This document shows positions 9,100 through 17,879 of a stretch of DNA of 64,000 nt, in pieces. The stretch comes from Olleya sediminilitoris (lineage in GTDB: Bacteria; Bacteroidota; Bacteroidia; Flavobacteriales; Flavobacteriaceae), in the NCBI RefSeq assembly GCF_016785945.1, contig NZ_JAEMEF010000001.1:310001-374000 (forward strand). The letters are read 5' to 3'. Position numbers and translations under genes: made by a program. The notes beneath the pieces were generated by a model. It searched no databases and had not been told where the DNA came from. It was given only the letters and a program-made list of their open reading frames with translations. Position 1 is the first letter of the stretch, and the number at the start of each line of letters is the position of its first letter.

Positions 9100-10716
9100 A
9101 TGAAGATTACCTATAAGCCAATTTTATTATCAGCTTTTGCTAGTATAGTACTATCTAGCTGTGGTGGTGGTGCACCAATATTATCAACACCTATTGAAAA
9201 TATAGACAACACACCAATTAAAGAATCACCATTAACCGAAGCTGAAGCACATAATTGGGGACACTTAGACCTAGTTAAAGATACTATTCCTGGTATGAGT
9301 GTTGATAAGGCTTACGCCGAAATTATTAAAGGTAAAAAAGGACAGCAAATTATTGTTGCAGTCATAGATTCTGGAATAGACATCACACACGAAGATTTAG
9401 ATGATGTGATTTGGACTAACCCTAAAGAAATTGCTGGAAACGGAATAGATGATGACAAAAATGGATACATAGATGATATCCATGGTTGGAACTTTTTAGG
9501 TGATGCTTATGATGAGCAATTAGAAATGACGCGTATTGCTGCAACATTAGATACTAGTATCCCAAGATACGCTGAAGCTAATGCTAAATTAGAAGAAGAC
9601 TACCAACAAGCCTTAAGTGGTAAGCAACGTTACGACCAAATATATGCTCAAGTTAGTAGTGCAAATAAAGTACTAACTGCACACTTTAAAAAAGCAGATT
9701 ATACTCCAGAAGAAGTTAATGCTTTAACACCTACTGAAGGTTCAGAATTAGCTACTGCAGTAGCTACTGCAAAATTTATGTATGGTAACGGAATAACATC
9801 TATAACTGAAGCAGAAGAGCAAGTTAAAGGTGGTGTAGAATATTATGCTGATCAATTAAACGCAAATCTTAATAAAGAGTTTAAAGGTCGTACAACTGGA
9901 GATAATCCAGATGATTTTAATGACAAACCTGGTTATGGAAATAACAATGTTATGCCAACAAAAAAATCTGAAAGTCATGGGACACACGTAGCTGGTATTA
10001 TTGCTGCAGAACGTAACAATGGTCTAGGTGCAAATGGTGTAGCTAACAATGTAAAAATCATGGCTATTCGTGCTGTACCTAATGGTGACGAGTATGATAA
10101 AGATATTGCTAAAGCAATTAGATATGCTGTAGACAATGGAGCTAAAGTTATTAATGGTAGTTTTGGTAAAAGCTTTTCTATGCATCCAGAATGGGTAAGA
10201 GACGCTATTAAATATGCAAGTGATAAAGGTGTAATATTTGTACATGCAGCTGGTAACTCTAGCGAGAATGTAGATGTTGAAGCTAATTTCCCTGATGATA
10301 ACGTCAACTTTGTTGAAGTATCAAACACTTATATTAGAGTTGGATCTTTAGCACCAAGTTATGGTACTAAATTAGTCTCTGGTTTTTCTAACTACGGAAA
10401 GAAAAATGTAGATGTATTTGCTCCTGGATCTGAAGTATACTCTACCACTCCAGAAAACGAATATAAAGCAATGGGAGGAACTAGTATGGCATCTCCTGCT
10501 GTAGCTGGTGTGGCTGCATTAGTTTGGTCTCAGTACCCAAAACTTAAAGCTTCACAGGTAAAACAAATTATATTAGACTCTGGATTAGCAGTACACTCTC
10601 AAGTTATTGTTGGTGGTGATGCTAAAAACGTACAACCATTTGGAAACTTAAGTAAATCAGAAAAAATTGTAAATGCCTATAACGCATTAGTTATGGCTTC
10701 ACAAATTTCTAAATAA
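9100..10716 (+). CDS. Subtilisin-like S8 serine peptidase, lipoprotein
   Basis: A 538-aa exported peptidase. The N-terminus is a lipoprotein signal with lipobox LSSCGGG (Cys about 21), so it is probably membrane anchored. The catalytic triad is complete: Asp in VAVIDSGID (about 90), His in SHGTHVAG (about 291), Ser in GGTSMASPAVAG (about 466). The spacing between Asp and His is about 200 residues instead of the usual 30-40. The extra segment (about 140-285) is helical and Glu/Ala-rich. There is no C-terminal Por sorting domain. The gene ends at a strong terminator. Confidence 0.95.
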   Translation: MKITYKPILLSAFASIVLSSCGGGAPILSTPIENIDNTPIKESPLTEAEAHNWGHLDLVKDTIPGMSVDKAYAEIIKGKKGQQIIVAVIDSGIDITHEDLDDVIWTNPKEIAGNGIDDDKNGYIDDIHGWNFLGDAYDEQLEMTRIAATLDTSIPRYAEANAKLEEDYQQALSGKQRYDQIYAQVSSANKVLTAHFKKADYTPEEVNALTPTEGSELATAVATAKFMYGNGITSITEAEEQVKGGVEYYADQLNANLNKEFKGRTTGDNPDDFNDKPGYGNNNVMPTKKSESHGTHVAGIIAAERNNGLGANGVANNVKIMAIRAVPNGDEYDKDIAKAIRYAVDNGAKVINGSFGKSFSMHPEWVRDAIKYASDKGVIFVHAAGNSSENVDVEANFPDDNVNFVEVSNTYIRVGSLAPSYGTKLVSGFSNYGKKNVDVFAPGSEVYSTTPENEYKAMGGTSMASPAVAGVAALVWSQYPKLKASQVKQIILDSGLAVHSQVIVGGDAKNVQPFGNLSKSEKIVNAYNALVMASQISK

Positions 10717-10731
10717 CACACTATTAATTTT

Positions 10732-10761
10732 AAAAGCCTCAAGACCTCTTGAGGCTTTTTT
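10732..10761 (+). terminator. Terminator after the S8 peptidase gene
   Basis: GCCTCAAG-ACCT-CTTGAGGC stem followed by six T. Confidence 0.9.
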
Positions 10762-10779
10762 ATTTCAATTTAAACTATA

Positions 10780-12603
10780 ATGAAAAAACTACTTCTTTTA
10801 GTTACAGCTTTTGGTATACTTACTGGTTGTAAGTCCACCAAAACAATGACTGCAACTACAGCAAATCAAACTAAAACACAGTCTACATACTGGCAACAAC
10901 ATGTAGATTATAAAATGGATATTGATATGGATGTTAACACCTATCAATACAAAGGAAAACAAACTTTGGTTTATACCAACAACTCGCCTGATGTTCTGGA
11001 TCGTGTATACTACCATTTATATTTTAATGCCTTTCAACCAGGTAGTGAGATGGATGTACGTTCTCGTACCATTGCAGATCCAGACAGACGTGTTGGAGAT
11101 CGTATTAGTAAACTAGCTCCAAACGAGATTGGATATATTAAAGTAAATAGTTTAAAACAGGATGGTAAGACTATAAATCATGAAACTGTTGGAACTGTTT
11201 TAGAGGTCGCTTTAGCTAAACCAATCCAACCTGGTCAAAGTGTAACTTTTACAATGGATTTTGATGCACAAGTACCAAAACAAATAAGACGTTCTGGTCG
11301 TGATAATGCAGAAGGTGTTGCATTATCTATGACGCAATGGTATCCTAAATTAGCAGAATATGATTTTGAAGGATGGCATGCTCACCCATACATTGGACGT
11401 GAGTTTCATGGTGTTTGGGGAGATTTTGAGGTTAACTTAACCATAGACAAAAATTATGTAGTTGGTGGAACTGGATACCAACAAGGTGAAGCAGAAGTAA
11501 AAGGAAACAAAAAAACATTACGTTTTAAAGCTCCAAAAGTACATGACTTTACTTGGGCTGCAGATCCTGACTATATCCATGATACTATGCAAGTCCCAAA
11601 TGGACCAATGCTTAACTTTTATTACAAAAAAGATTTACCTGCAGAAAACTTACAATTTTGGAAAGACTTACAACCAAAAACTGTACAATTAATGCAGTAT
11701 TTTTCTGAAAATATTGGTAAATATCCATATGATCAATATTCGGTAATACAAGGTGGAGATGGTGGTATGGAGTATGCTATGTGTACTTTAATTACAGGTA
11801 AACGTAAATTTGGAAGCTTAGTTGGTGTTACTGCACATGAGTTAGCACATACTTGGTTTCAGTTTTTATTAGCTACTAATGAGGCTAAACATGAGTGGAT
11901 GGACGAAGGTTTTACTAGCTACATTAGCGACTATGCTGTAGATGCTATTAATAATACTAACTTAAAAAATCCAGCAGCTGGAGCTTATAATGGGTATTAT
12001 TATTTAGTAAAATCTGGTAAAGAAAAACCACAAACAACACATGCAGATCGTTATGATACTAACATGGCTTATGGGATTACAGCTTACAATAAAGGGTCTG
12101 TGTTTTTATCTCAATTAGGGTATGTTATTGGTAAAGAAAATTTAAAGCAAACACTTAAAAAATATTTTGATGACTTTGCATTTAAACACCCAAGACCGAT
12201 TGATATTATTCGTACTGCCGAAAAAGTTTCTGGATTAGAGCTAAACTGGTACTTAACAGACTGGACACAGACTACAAACACCATTGACTATGCTGTAGCT
12301 TCAACTGAAGAAAACAACAGCATTACAACCGTTAATTTAGAGCGTAAAGGTTTAATGCCAATGCCTTTAGATATTGAAGTAGAATATACAGACGGAACAA
12401 AAGAGCAATTTTACATACCATTACAAATGATGCGTGGCGAAAAACCAGTAGCAACAACAACTAAAGTATTAAACGATTGGGCTTGGGCAATGCCAAACTA
12501 CAGTTTTAGTATTAGTAAAGCAAAAAACATGATTAAGTCTATTACTATAGATCCAAATCAATTAATGGCAGATGTAGATAAAACTAATAATACTTTAAAC
12601 TAG
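10780..12603 (+). CDS. M1 family metallopeptidase, lipoprotein
   Basis: A 607-aa gluzincin aminopeptidase-like protein. The signal peptide ends in lipobox LTGCKS (Cys 17). The exopeptidase motif appears as GGMEYAM instead of GAMEN. The zinc site is HELAHTWFQ (about residue 360), followed about 18 residues on by WMDEGFTSY, which supplies the third ligand Glu. An N-terminal beta-sandwich precedes the catalytic domain. It probably degrades peptides in the periplasm or at the cell surface. Bacteroidetes carry several such lipoprotein M1 enzymes. It starts 18 nt after the preceding terminator and ends at its own. Confidence 0.93.
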   Translation: MKKLLLLVTAFGILTGCKSTKTMTATTANQTKTQSTYWQQHVDYKMDIDMDVNTYQYKGKQTLVYTNNSPDVLDRVYYHLYFNAFQPGSEMDVRSRTIADPDRRVGDRISKLAPNEIGYIKVNSLKQDGKTINHETVGTVLEVALAKPIQPGQSVTFTMDFDAQVPKQIRRSGRDNAEGVALSMTQWYPKLAEYDFEGWHAHPYIGREFHGVWGDFEVNLTIDKNYVVGGTGYQQGEAEVKGNKKTLRFKAPKVHDFTWAADPDYIHDTMQVPNGPMLNFYYKKDLPAENLQFWKDLQPKTVQLMQYFSENIGKYPYDQYSVIQGGDGGMEYAMCTLITGKRKFGSLVGVTAHELAHTWFQFLLATNEAKHEWMDEGFTSYISDYAVDAINNTNLKNPAAGAYNGYYYLVKSGKEKPQTTHADRYDTNMAYGITAYNKGSVFLSQLGYVIGKENLKQTLKKYFDDFAFKHPRPIDIIRTAEKVSGLELNWYLTDWTQTTNTIDYAVASTEENNSITTVNLERKGLMPMPLDIEVEYTDGTKEQFYIPLQMMRGEKPVATTTKVLNDWAWAMPNYSFSISKAKNMIKSITIDPNQLMADVDKTNNTLN

Positions 12604-12622
12604 TGTTATTTTAAATTGAAAT

Positions 12623-12656
12623 AAAAAAGCTACAACTTAAGTTGTAGCTTTTTTTT
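12623..12656. terminator. Bidirectional terminator after the M1 peptidase gene
   Basis: AGCTACAACTTAAGTTGTAGCT perfect stem flanked by A6 and T8. It also serves the convergent small lipoprotein gene. Confidence 0.9.
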
Positions 12657-12677
12657 ATCTAACGAATAATTAAAAAA

Positions 12678-12977
12678 TTAATTACAGTTTCCTGAAATTT
12701 CTAATTTTTCAAACCCAACGATAAATGCTTTACCTGATACTGTTGTTCTGATGTTGGTTACTCCATTAGAACATTTACCATTTAATTCTGATAAAGCATT
12801 ACCTGATTCTTTTTGAACATCCATTGGAGTTAATCCAAAAATGTTAACACCTTTTTTTACTACACTTACTTCTTTTCCTGCTGTTTTGTAATCAGATGGA
12901 GTTGATACTACACCCATTGTTCCACAACTTGTAGTTAAAAATAAAGAGGCTACAGATAATACTAATAATTTTTTCAT
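12678..12977 (-). CDS. Small lipoprotein, TRL-like
   Basis: A 99-aa protein with a clear lipoprotein signal (MKKLLVLSVASLFLTTSC, Cys 18). The mature part, with GVNIFGLTPMDVQKESGNALSEL and a Gly/Val-rich pattern, resembles TRL-like small envelope lipoproteins of Bacteroidetes. That resemblance is from memory and uncertain. Two further cysteines (KCSN, GNCN) could form a disulphide. Function unknown. It is a single gene, convergent with the M1 peptidase. Confidence 0.75.
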   Translation of the reverse strand: MKKLLVLSVASLFLTTSCGTMGVVSTPSDYKTAGKEVSVVKKGVNIFGLTPMDVQKESGNALSELNGKCSNGVTNIRTTVSGKAFIVGFEKLEISGNCN

Positions 12978-13111
12978 TTAAATTGTTGATTAAGTTTATT
13001 ATTAGGTTCAAATCTATAAAAAAAAATGAATAATTCATATCTAAAAATTATCAATAATACATCTAAATAATAAACCTTTATATTTGAATAACTTAACTAA
13101 AAACCAAATTA

Positions 13112-13615
13112 ATGAAATCATTTACAATACTTTTATTGCTACTAATTACATTTAGTTGTAAAGACGAAAATAAAACTACCGAAACTTCGGTTGAAACCGA
13201 CACAAAAACAGAAATAACAAACACGAAAGTTAAATCAAAGACTGTTACTAATAACTCATCAATTGCATTTCTTTCAAATGTAAAAAGTTTAGAAAACGAT
13301 AACTCTGCTAATCCAATTGAAACATTTCAAAAGACTGCTAAAAATTCTGCGAAAGCTATAATAAACTTAAACAAAGAAACTATTAAAACAGCTTTAGAAA
13401 AAGCTAAAAGTTATACTTCTGCTGTAATAACAGTTGAAAATCATACGATTGTAAAACTAAATTTAGAAGACTGTAAACCATCAGGTGCTTGGGCTTCTTG
13501 TATGCCTAAAGCCGAAGGTTATATTAAGAAAGGAGAATTAGTATATCAAAATGATTACGCCAATAATATTATTGGTTTACCTGATAGCCAAAAGCGTTTA
13601 TTGTATTTGTTTTAG
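13112..13615 (+). CDS. Hypothetical lipoprotein
   Basis: A 167-aa protein with a lipoprotein signal (LLLLITFSCKD, Cys 16), then a Thr/Lys/Glu-rich linker (about 20-50). The compact C-terminal part has a cysteine pair in EDCKPSGAWASCMPKAEGY. I do not recognise the family. It lies at the left edge of the toxin island, but it reads on the opposite strand and does not look like an immunity protein. Confidence is high that it is a gene and low on its role. Confidence 0.7.
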   Translation: MKSFTILLLLLITFSCKDENKTTETSVETDTKTEITNTKVKSKTVTNNSSIAFLSNVKSLENDNSANPIETFQKTAKNSAKAIINLNKETIKTALEKAKSYTSAVITVENHTIVKLNLEDCKPSGAWASCMPKAEGYIKKGELVYQNDYANNIIGLPDSQKRLLYLF

Positions 13616-13650
13616 TGGTTTTTGACTACAGAAACTATTACTTAAAATTT

Positions 13651-13685
13651 AAAAGCTACAATAATTAAATTGTAGCTTTTTTTTT
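13651..13685. terminator. Bidirectional terminator, left edge of toxin island
   Basis: AAAAGCTACAATAATTAAATTGTAGCTTTT hairpin followed by more T. The same stem recurs downstream of most immunity genes in the island. Confidence 0.85.
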
Positions 13686-13690
13686 ATAAA

Positions 13691-14029
13691 TTAATCAGAA
13701 TCCCAAATACCAGAATCAGATTTTTTTAATAACCCTAATTTGTTTTTATCTTCTAAATATAATTTAATGTTTTCTTCAACACTTATAGCTGTCATCATTT
13801 CGTAAATATCTAAACTATCTTTCTCAATGATTAAAGGACCATTACCTCCAAGTCTGCTTTCTTCATTTAAAGATTGATAAAAGAAAACCCATCCAAAATC
13901 ATATTCTTTAGTTTGATTTTCTATAATTTTGACATCAAATTCAATATCTGGAAATGTTTCGTTATACATTAGGTTTAAAAACTCAATATATTCGTTTACT
14001 TTGCTTTTTGCTTGTTCTATAGCATACAT
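13691..14029 (-). CDS. YrhB/Imm35-like immunity protein (orphan)
   Basis: A 112-aa soluble protein. The pattern DFGWVFFYQS then RLGGNGPLIIEKDSLDIY matches the YrhB-domain/Imm35 family, small immunity proteins of polymorphic toxin systems. Just upstream (14055-14090) is only a remnant of a carrier reading YILAKGILKYG then stop, so the cognate toxin is gone. It is the last gene of the minus-strand island. An orphan immunity gene of this kind would protect against toxins of related strains. Confidence 0.75.
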   Translation of the reverse strand: MYAIEQAKSKVNEYIEFLNLMYNETFPDIEFDVKIIENQTKEYDFGWVFFYQSLNEESRLGGNGPLIIEKDSLDIYEMMTAISVEENIKLYLEDKNKLGLLKKSDSGIWDSD

Positions 14030-14054
14030 AATTTTCTGATTTTTAAATTGTTAT

Positions 14055-14120
14055 CCGTATTTTAAAATACCTTTTGCTAAATATATAGTATAAAAAAAGC
14101 TACTTGTTACAGTAGCTTTT
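14055..14120 (-). repeat. Carrier-remnant plus terminator repeat, copy 1
   Basis: 66 bp almost identical (64/66) to 14578-14643. Read on the minus strand it is a terminator stem (AGCTACTGTAACAAGTAGCT) followed by codons for LAKGILKYG, the end of a lost toxin carrier. It marks a cassette junction. Confidence 0.8.
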
Positions 14121-14124
14121 AATT

Positions 14125-14397
14125 TTACTCTTCAATTTTTTCTAAAGATTGCGGTCCAATTATATAACAAATCGTTTCTGATACTTTATCTATTAATACA
14201 AAATAAGAATTTGTACTATAAATATTATTTTTATCTACAACTGAATGATAACTAAGAAAGTAATAATTCTTAGGTCTTTCATTTGAGATTACATAGTTTT
14301 CTCTGACTCCTATATATTCAACACTATTTTTGACAAAAATAGAATTAGAATCTATAAGATAATCTTCTACTTTTTTTATAAGTTCTTGTTCTTTCAT
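14125..14397 (-). CDS. Putative immunity protein (orphan), unknown family
   Basis: A 90-aa soluble acidic protein, not recognised by family. It is assigned as immunity from position. Its ATG overlaps by 4 nt the TGA of a toxin-tail remnant (14394-14610), and a terminator-type hairpin follows. Its YFVLIDKVSETICYIIGP segment is similar in style to the IIIDADTGEIIKTLGPHG segment of the 93-aa gene at 14654-14935, so the two may be distant relatives. Confidence 0.55.
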   Translation of the reverse strand: MKEQELIKKVEDYLIDSNSIFVKNSVEYIGVRENYVISNERPKNYYFLSYHSVVDKNNIYSTNSYFVLIDKVSETICYIIGPQSLEKIEE

Positions 14398-14610
14398 TTT
14401 AAATATTTAGCCCAAGTATCTATATCTGATTTACTTAATATTTTACCACCATATAATCCTTTACCTTGAATATTTGATGACGTAAACTCATTAATAACAC
14501 GCTTACTCTCCTCAATTAGCTCGTCAATATTTTTAACTACATCATCACTGTTTTTAAGTTGGGTTTGTACTTGCTTTCCGTATTTTAAAATACCTTTTGC
14601 TAAATATACA
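14394..14610 (-). pseudogene. Remnant of a polymorphic toxin C-terminus
   Basis: An open frame without its own start. It begins with the carrier end YLAKGILKYGKQ, continues through a helical segment (NIDELIEESKRVINEFTSSN), and ends GKGLYGGKILSKSDIDTWAKYLK and TGA. Closing segments of this sort are common at the C-terminus of secreted toxin domains. The stop overlaps the next gene's ATG. No upstream coding sequence remains, so it cannot be expressed as a full toxin. Confidence 0.65.
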
Positions 14611-14643
14611 GCATAAAAAAAGCTACTTGTTACAGTAGCTTTT
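14578..14643 (-). repeat. Carrier-remnant plus terminator repeat, copy 2
   Basis: Second copy of the 14055-14120 element. Here the LAKGILKYG frame stays open into the toxin remnant ending at 14394. Confidence 0.8.
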
Positions 14644-14653
14644 TAAAAACTAA

Positions 14654-14935
14654 TTACTCTCTATCTTCTACAGAGCCATGTGGACCTAGTGTTTTTATAA
14701 TCTCTCCAGTATCTGCATCAATAATTATACAATACAATATAATGTCCATAGACTCTACTTCATAACAAACAGTAAGTGTATTTTTTATAATACTATTACC
14801 TTTTTCATCTGTTCCAATGTCATTATTTTCAACATATCTAACCTTTTCAATCTCTGTATCTAATTTAAAAAATCTTCTTTTCTTTTTCTTAAGATATTCC
14901 TTTGCAATTTTAATTGCTTTCTCTTTTGTTATCAT
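14654..14935 (-). CDS. Putative immunity protein (orphan), YrhB/PepSY-like
   Basis: A 93-aa protein with a Lys-rich helix (AIKIAKEYLKKKKRRFFKL) and a beta-rich rest ending IIIDADTGEIIKTLGPHG. The pattern of an N-terminal helix and a final D-x-D-T-G-E-I strand resembles small YrhB or PepSY-like immunity proteins. That is a loose match. Its ATG directly follows the TAA of a toxin remnant (14936-15075), the standard toxin-then-immunity order. Confidence 0.55.
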   Translation of the reverse strand: MITKEKAIKIAKEYLKKKKRRFFKLDTEIEKVRYVENNDIGTDEKGNSIIKNTLTVCYEVESMDIILYCIIIDADTGEIIKTLGPHGSVEDRE

Positions 14936-15075
14936 TTATTTTAAATTTAATATTTTATCTATATTAATTTCTTGTTTTTTGTTGGTAATTTTTGAAATAT
15001 CAAAATCAAAATCTACTATAGTTGAATTTCCATTCCAATAATATATTGTATTCATGTATTCTCTAGCCCTTTGCT
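14936..15075 (-). pseudogene. Toxin C-terminal remnant
   Basis: Open frame reading QQRAREYMNTIYYWNG, then STIVDFDFDISKITNKKQ and ending ILNLK, with TAA directly followed by the ATG of the next immunity gene. The upstream end is closed by a stop inside a cassette-junction repeat. It is the last about 45 codons of a toxin domain that was otherwise lost. Confidence 0.55.
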
Positions 15076-15139
15076 GGCGCTAGTCTGTGACGTGTACACA
15101 CAACGGTAAGTAATCTAACCAAATACTTTTATAAAATAC

Positions 15140-15170
15140 AAAAGCCACAATAATTAAATTGTAGCTTTTG
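15140..15170 (-). terminator. Hairpin after the ART immunity gene
   Basis: AAAAGCCACAATAATTAAATTGTAGCTTTT. It has a weak U-tract in the minus direction, so termination may be partial. It is a member of the recurring cassette-end hairpin family. Confidence 0.65.
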
Positions 15171-15210
15171 TTGTTTTCCAATCTTTAACGTCACTCGTCA
15201 CAGACAAGTG

Positions 15211-15510
15211 CTAGCTTTGGATTCGTTTACTATACTCTTTCCAATCAAACTCAAAGCCAATATTGCTAACAACTTCTTTAAATATCTCATCAAAATCTGG
15301 TTCTACACTAATAGCATGCTCGTACCATCCTTTTGAGAACTCAGAATATTCGTCATTAAAGGCTTCTCCTTGTGTACGCATACCTTTATGAGTACTAGCT
15401 AACCAATATTTTACTTTTTCTTCTCGACTTAATTTTGGATATTCTTCTGTCCAAAAAGCATTAAATCTTATTTGTCTTTCTTCTGTAAATTTTTCAAAAT
15501 CTGATTTCAT
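15211..15510 (-). CDS. Putative immunity protein to the ART-like toxin
   Basis: A 99-aa soluble, acidic and aromatic-rich protein (FDEIFKEVVSNIGFEFDWKEY). Family not recognised. It starts 7 nt downstream of the stop of the 779-aa toxin, so the two are surely co-translated. That position is the basis for calling it the cognate immunity protein. A cassette-end repeat (GACGAGTGACGTT on the minus strand) begins just after its stop. Confidence 0.7.
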   Translation of the reverse strand: MKSDFEKFTEERQIRFNAFWTEEYPKLSREEKVKYWLASTHKGMRTQGEAFNDEYSEFSKGWYEHAISVEPDFDEIFKEVVSNIGFEFDWKEYSKRIQS

Positions 15511-15517
15511 AATATTT

Positions 15518-17857
15518 TTATTTTTCTATTAATTCAAAAAAGTGATCTCCATTAACCTCTTTATAATTTGTAACTTTAAATTTTCTGTTCTGTAAAAGAA
15601 GTAATTCTTCTTTTGCATATCCTCTTATTTTTATACCATCTGCAAAATCTGAAATAATAGGAGCACCTTTTACTTCCAATTTTAAAAATACATTCTTTTT
15701 TGATTTATCAAAAAAAGCCGCTTTAGTGTTACTTCCACAGGAAACAAATTCTTTGTAATTGACTGTTTTTCCTTTTTTATGCTTTTTTAAAAAATCTAAT
15801 AGCAAGGATTGTTCCGAAAACTCTAAAGCTCTAAAGGCGTTACCGTTATATTTGGGCATTTTTTCTAATGCTGATGTTATGATTTTTGAAATTTCTTTAG
15901 TTTTAAATCTATTCTTTCCTGTTCTTAACCAACGATTTAGATTTCCATAATATAAATTAGTTGTATAACTCCAAAGCGCATATATATCTGTTTTAGAAAG
16001 TTCTGGATATTTTGTAATTAACCCATCTATCTCATTTAAAAACTTAAATTCATTTTCATTATGATATCTCATAAAATAATCTAAAATATCGTTTTCTTTA
16101 AACCCAAGTTTTTTAATTGCCTTTAAAAAATCTTTTGGCATTTCTTTTTTTATTATGGCTCTAGTAACTTTACCATACTTCTTAGGTTTTATAGTTTTTT
16201 TTACTTTATCAAACAAATCATCAATCATGTCCTTAAAGCCTTTTGTCCCTTTACGCAAAAACTCGATAAGTTGATCTAATAATTTTCTAAACCCTTTAAA
16301 GGTATTTATAACTAATTTTTTGCTAAAATCAAATACTTTTTTACCTGCTTTGGCAATGCCTTTTAAAACACTAGTAAATAGGCTTGCTAATTTTTCTAAA
16401 ACCGCAGCAACACTTAAAGTGCCTCCAGAAATTAATAGACCACCCACAATCTCTATAACTAATCCAACTATAAAGCCAATGAACGCTCCACTAAAATACG
16501 CAATAGTTTCAAAGGATTGTGTAGCATCTTTAATTTTTGTTTTAAAATGGGTATAGAGTAGGTTAAAGTCTATGTTTTTAATAGCGTCTATTGCATTATC
16601 TATATACTCCATTAGTATTGGGAATTGTGTGCTAAAATTGTCTGTAAAATCTACCATAGCAACAACACCTTTAAAGACCATCTCAAATAGTTGAAAAATA
16701 CCTGAAACTGCATCTATCAAACCATTCCAAATACCACATAAAAAGGCATTTGCCACACGAATTCCTTTTTTAATTAAGTCTGTAAAATCAAACGTTTCTA
16801 AATCGTTTAGCTTATTTATTATGGCATCACTAACTTGAATGTATTTACTATATAAAAAAGCTTCTGCACTGTCTGGAATAATATCAATCTCTACAGGTAC
16901 TGTTACAGAACTAAAAACACCTATTGGTATAGGAATGTTTGTTTCTAAAAGTTTTCCAAAGTCTGTTTTTTTAATATAACTACGTATGGATGTATCATAC
17001 TCTAAAAATCCGCTTTTAAACTCTTTAAAGGATTGTATAGCGTATTCATTAATTTTAGAATCATCCATCTGGTCTAAATAACCTTCAATAAAAGGAAATA
17101 GAAAGGGTTCAAATTTATGCTCTGTATCTTCTGTACCGTCTTCTTTTATTTTTTTTGCATTTGGATTCCATCTATAATCGTCTAATCTTCCTTTGTCAAT
17201 AAAACTGCTTATATGATGACAAATAGTACCTAATCCTTCAACTATAGGCTTACTAATAGCTAATGGATTAAGATAGTTTCCTGCGGTAAATAAAAACTCA
17301 ACCGCTTCTAATGCGACATTTTCTAATTTACCGTGTATAATTAACTCTTGGAAAAGCTCTCTATCAATAGCTACAAAGGAATTTATATACTCATACACCG
17401 ATTTACTATTGTAAAGTTGTGAGATATCTGTAAAATTATCCTTGACTCTACTTCCTATTTTTATTTTACAGAATTGAGCACTTATATCGTCTGTATTATC
17501 TTCGATAAAAAAGATCATTCCTTTTTCATCTGCTTCAACTTCTTTAAATGCTTTCTCTAATTTTATAGCATCTTTACTAAAGTATAATTCTATATTATAT
17601 CCAAATACGTCATCAAAAGGGCTAAATTTATCATCTTTATTTTTGTCAAAAAAAGCTTTGACAGAAGCTATATGCTGGATTCTATTTGGGTCTGTACCAA
17701 CATCTGTTGTTACAATAACATCTTCTATTTTTTTAGTTTCGCCTCCAGGAAAATATATGGGTTTTAAATCTTGTTGAGGCCTACTTCTAAAAGGAAACGA
17801 TGCCAGAGGATGTACATTGGTCATTCCTCTATGATTTTCTAATACTGTTGTATTCAT
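15518..17857 (-). CDS. Polymorphic toxin carrier with ADP-ribosyltransferase-like C-terminus
   Basis: A 779-aa protein without signal peptide. Residues 1 to about 350 are a carrier region of unknown fold. About 355-490 holds hydrophobic stretches (GIWNGLIDAVSGIFQLFEMV; YFSGAFIGFIVGLVIEIVGG), then a Lys-rich pretoxin segment to about 560. The same arrangement, with weak similarity, is found in the 664-aa carrier at 26081-28075. The last about 170 residues look like an ADPrib_exo_Tox-type ADP-ribosyltransferase: Arg in AFRALEF (about 676), the F-x-S-x-G/S strand FVSCGSNT (about 704), and a final YAKEELLLL with a catalytic-Glu candidate (about 750). The first residue of the usual E/Q-x-E pair is not Glu or Gln here. 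It is the fourth gene of the P2 operon, behind the lysis genes, and is followed by its immunity gene. Confidence 0.8.
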   Translation of the reverse strand: MNTTVLENHRGMTNVHPLASFPFRSRPQQDLKPIYFPGGETKKIEDVIVTTDVGTDPNRIQHIASVKAFFDKNKDDKFSPFDDVFGYNIELYFSKDAIKLEKAFKEVEADEKGMIFFIEDNTDDISAQFCKIKIGSRVKDNFTDISQLYNSKSVYEYINSFVAIDRELFQELIIHGKLENVALEAVEFLFTAGNYLNPLAISKPIVEGLGTICHHISSFIDKGRLDDYRWNPNAKKIKEDGTEDTEHKFEPFLFPFIEGYLDQMDDSKINEYAIQSFKEFKSGFLEYDTSIRSYIKKTDFGKLLETNIPIPIGVFSSVTVPVEIDIIPDSAEAFLYSKYIQVSDAIINKLNDLETFDFTDLIKKGIRVANAFLCGIWNGLIDAVSGIFQLFEMVFKGVVAMVDFTDNFSTQFPILMEYIDNAIDAIKNIDFNLLYTHFKTKIKDATQSFETIAYFSGAFIGFIVGLVIEIVGGLLISGGTLSVAAVLEKLASLFTSVLKGIAKAGKKVFDFSKKLVINTFKGFRKLLDQLIEFLRKGTKGFKDMIDDLFDKVKKTIKPKKYGKVTRAIIKKEMPKDFLKAIKKLGFKENDILDYFMRYHNENEFKFLNEIDGLITKYPELSKTDIYALWSYTTNLYYGNLNRWLRTGKNRFKTKEISKIITSALEKMPKYNGNAFRALEFSEQSLLLDFLKKHKKGKTVNYKEFVSCGSNTKAAFFDKSKKNVFLKLEVKGAPIISDFADGIKIRGYAKEELLLLQNRKFKVTNYKEVNGDHFFELIEK

Positions 17858-17879
17858 AATTTTTATCTTTTTTTAATCC

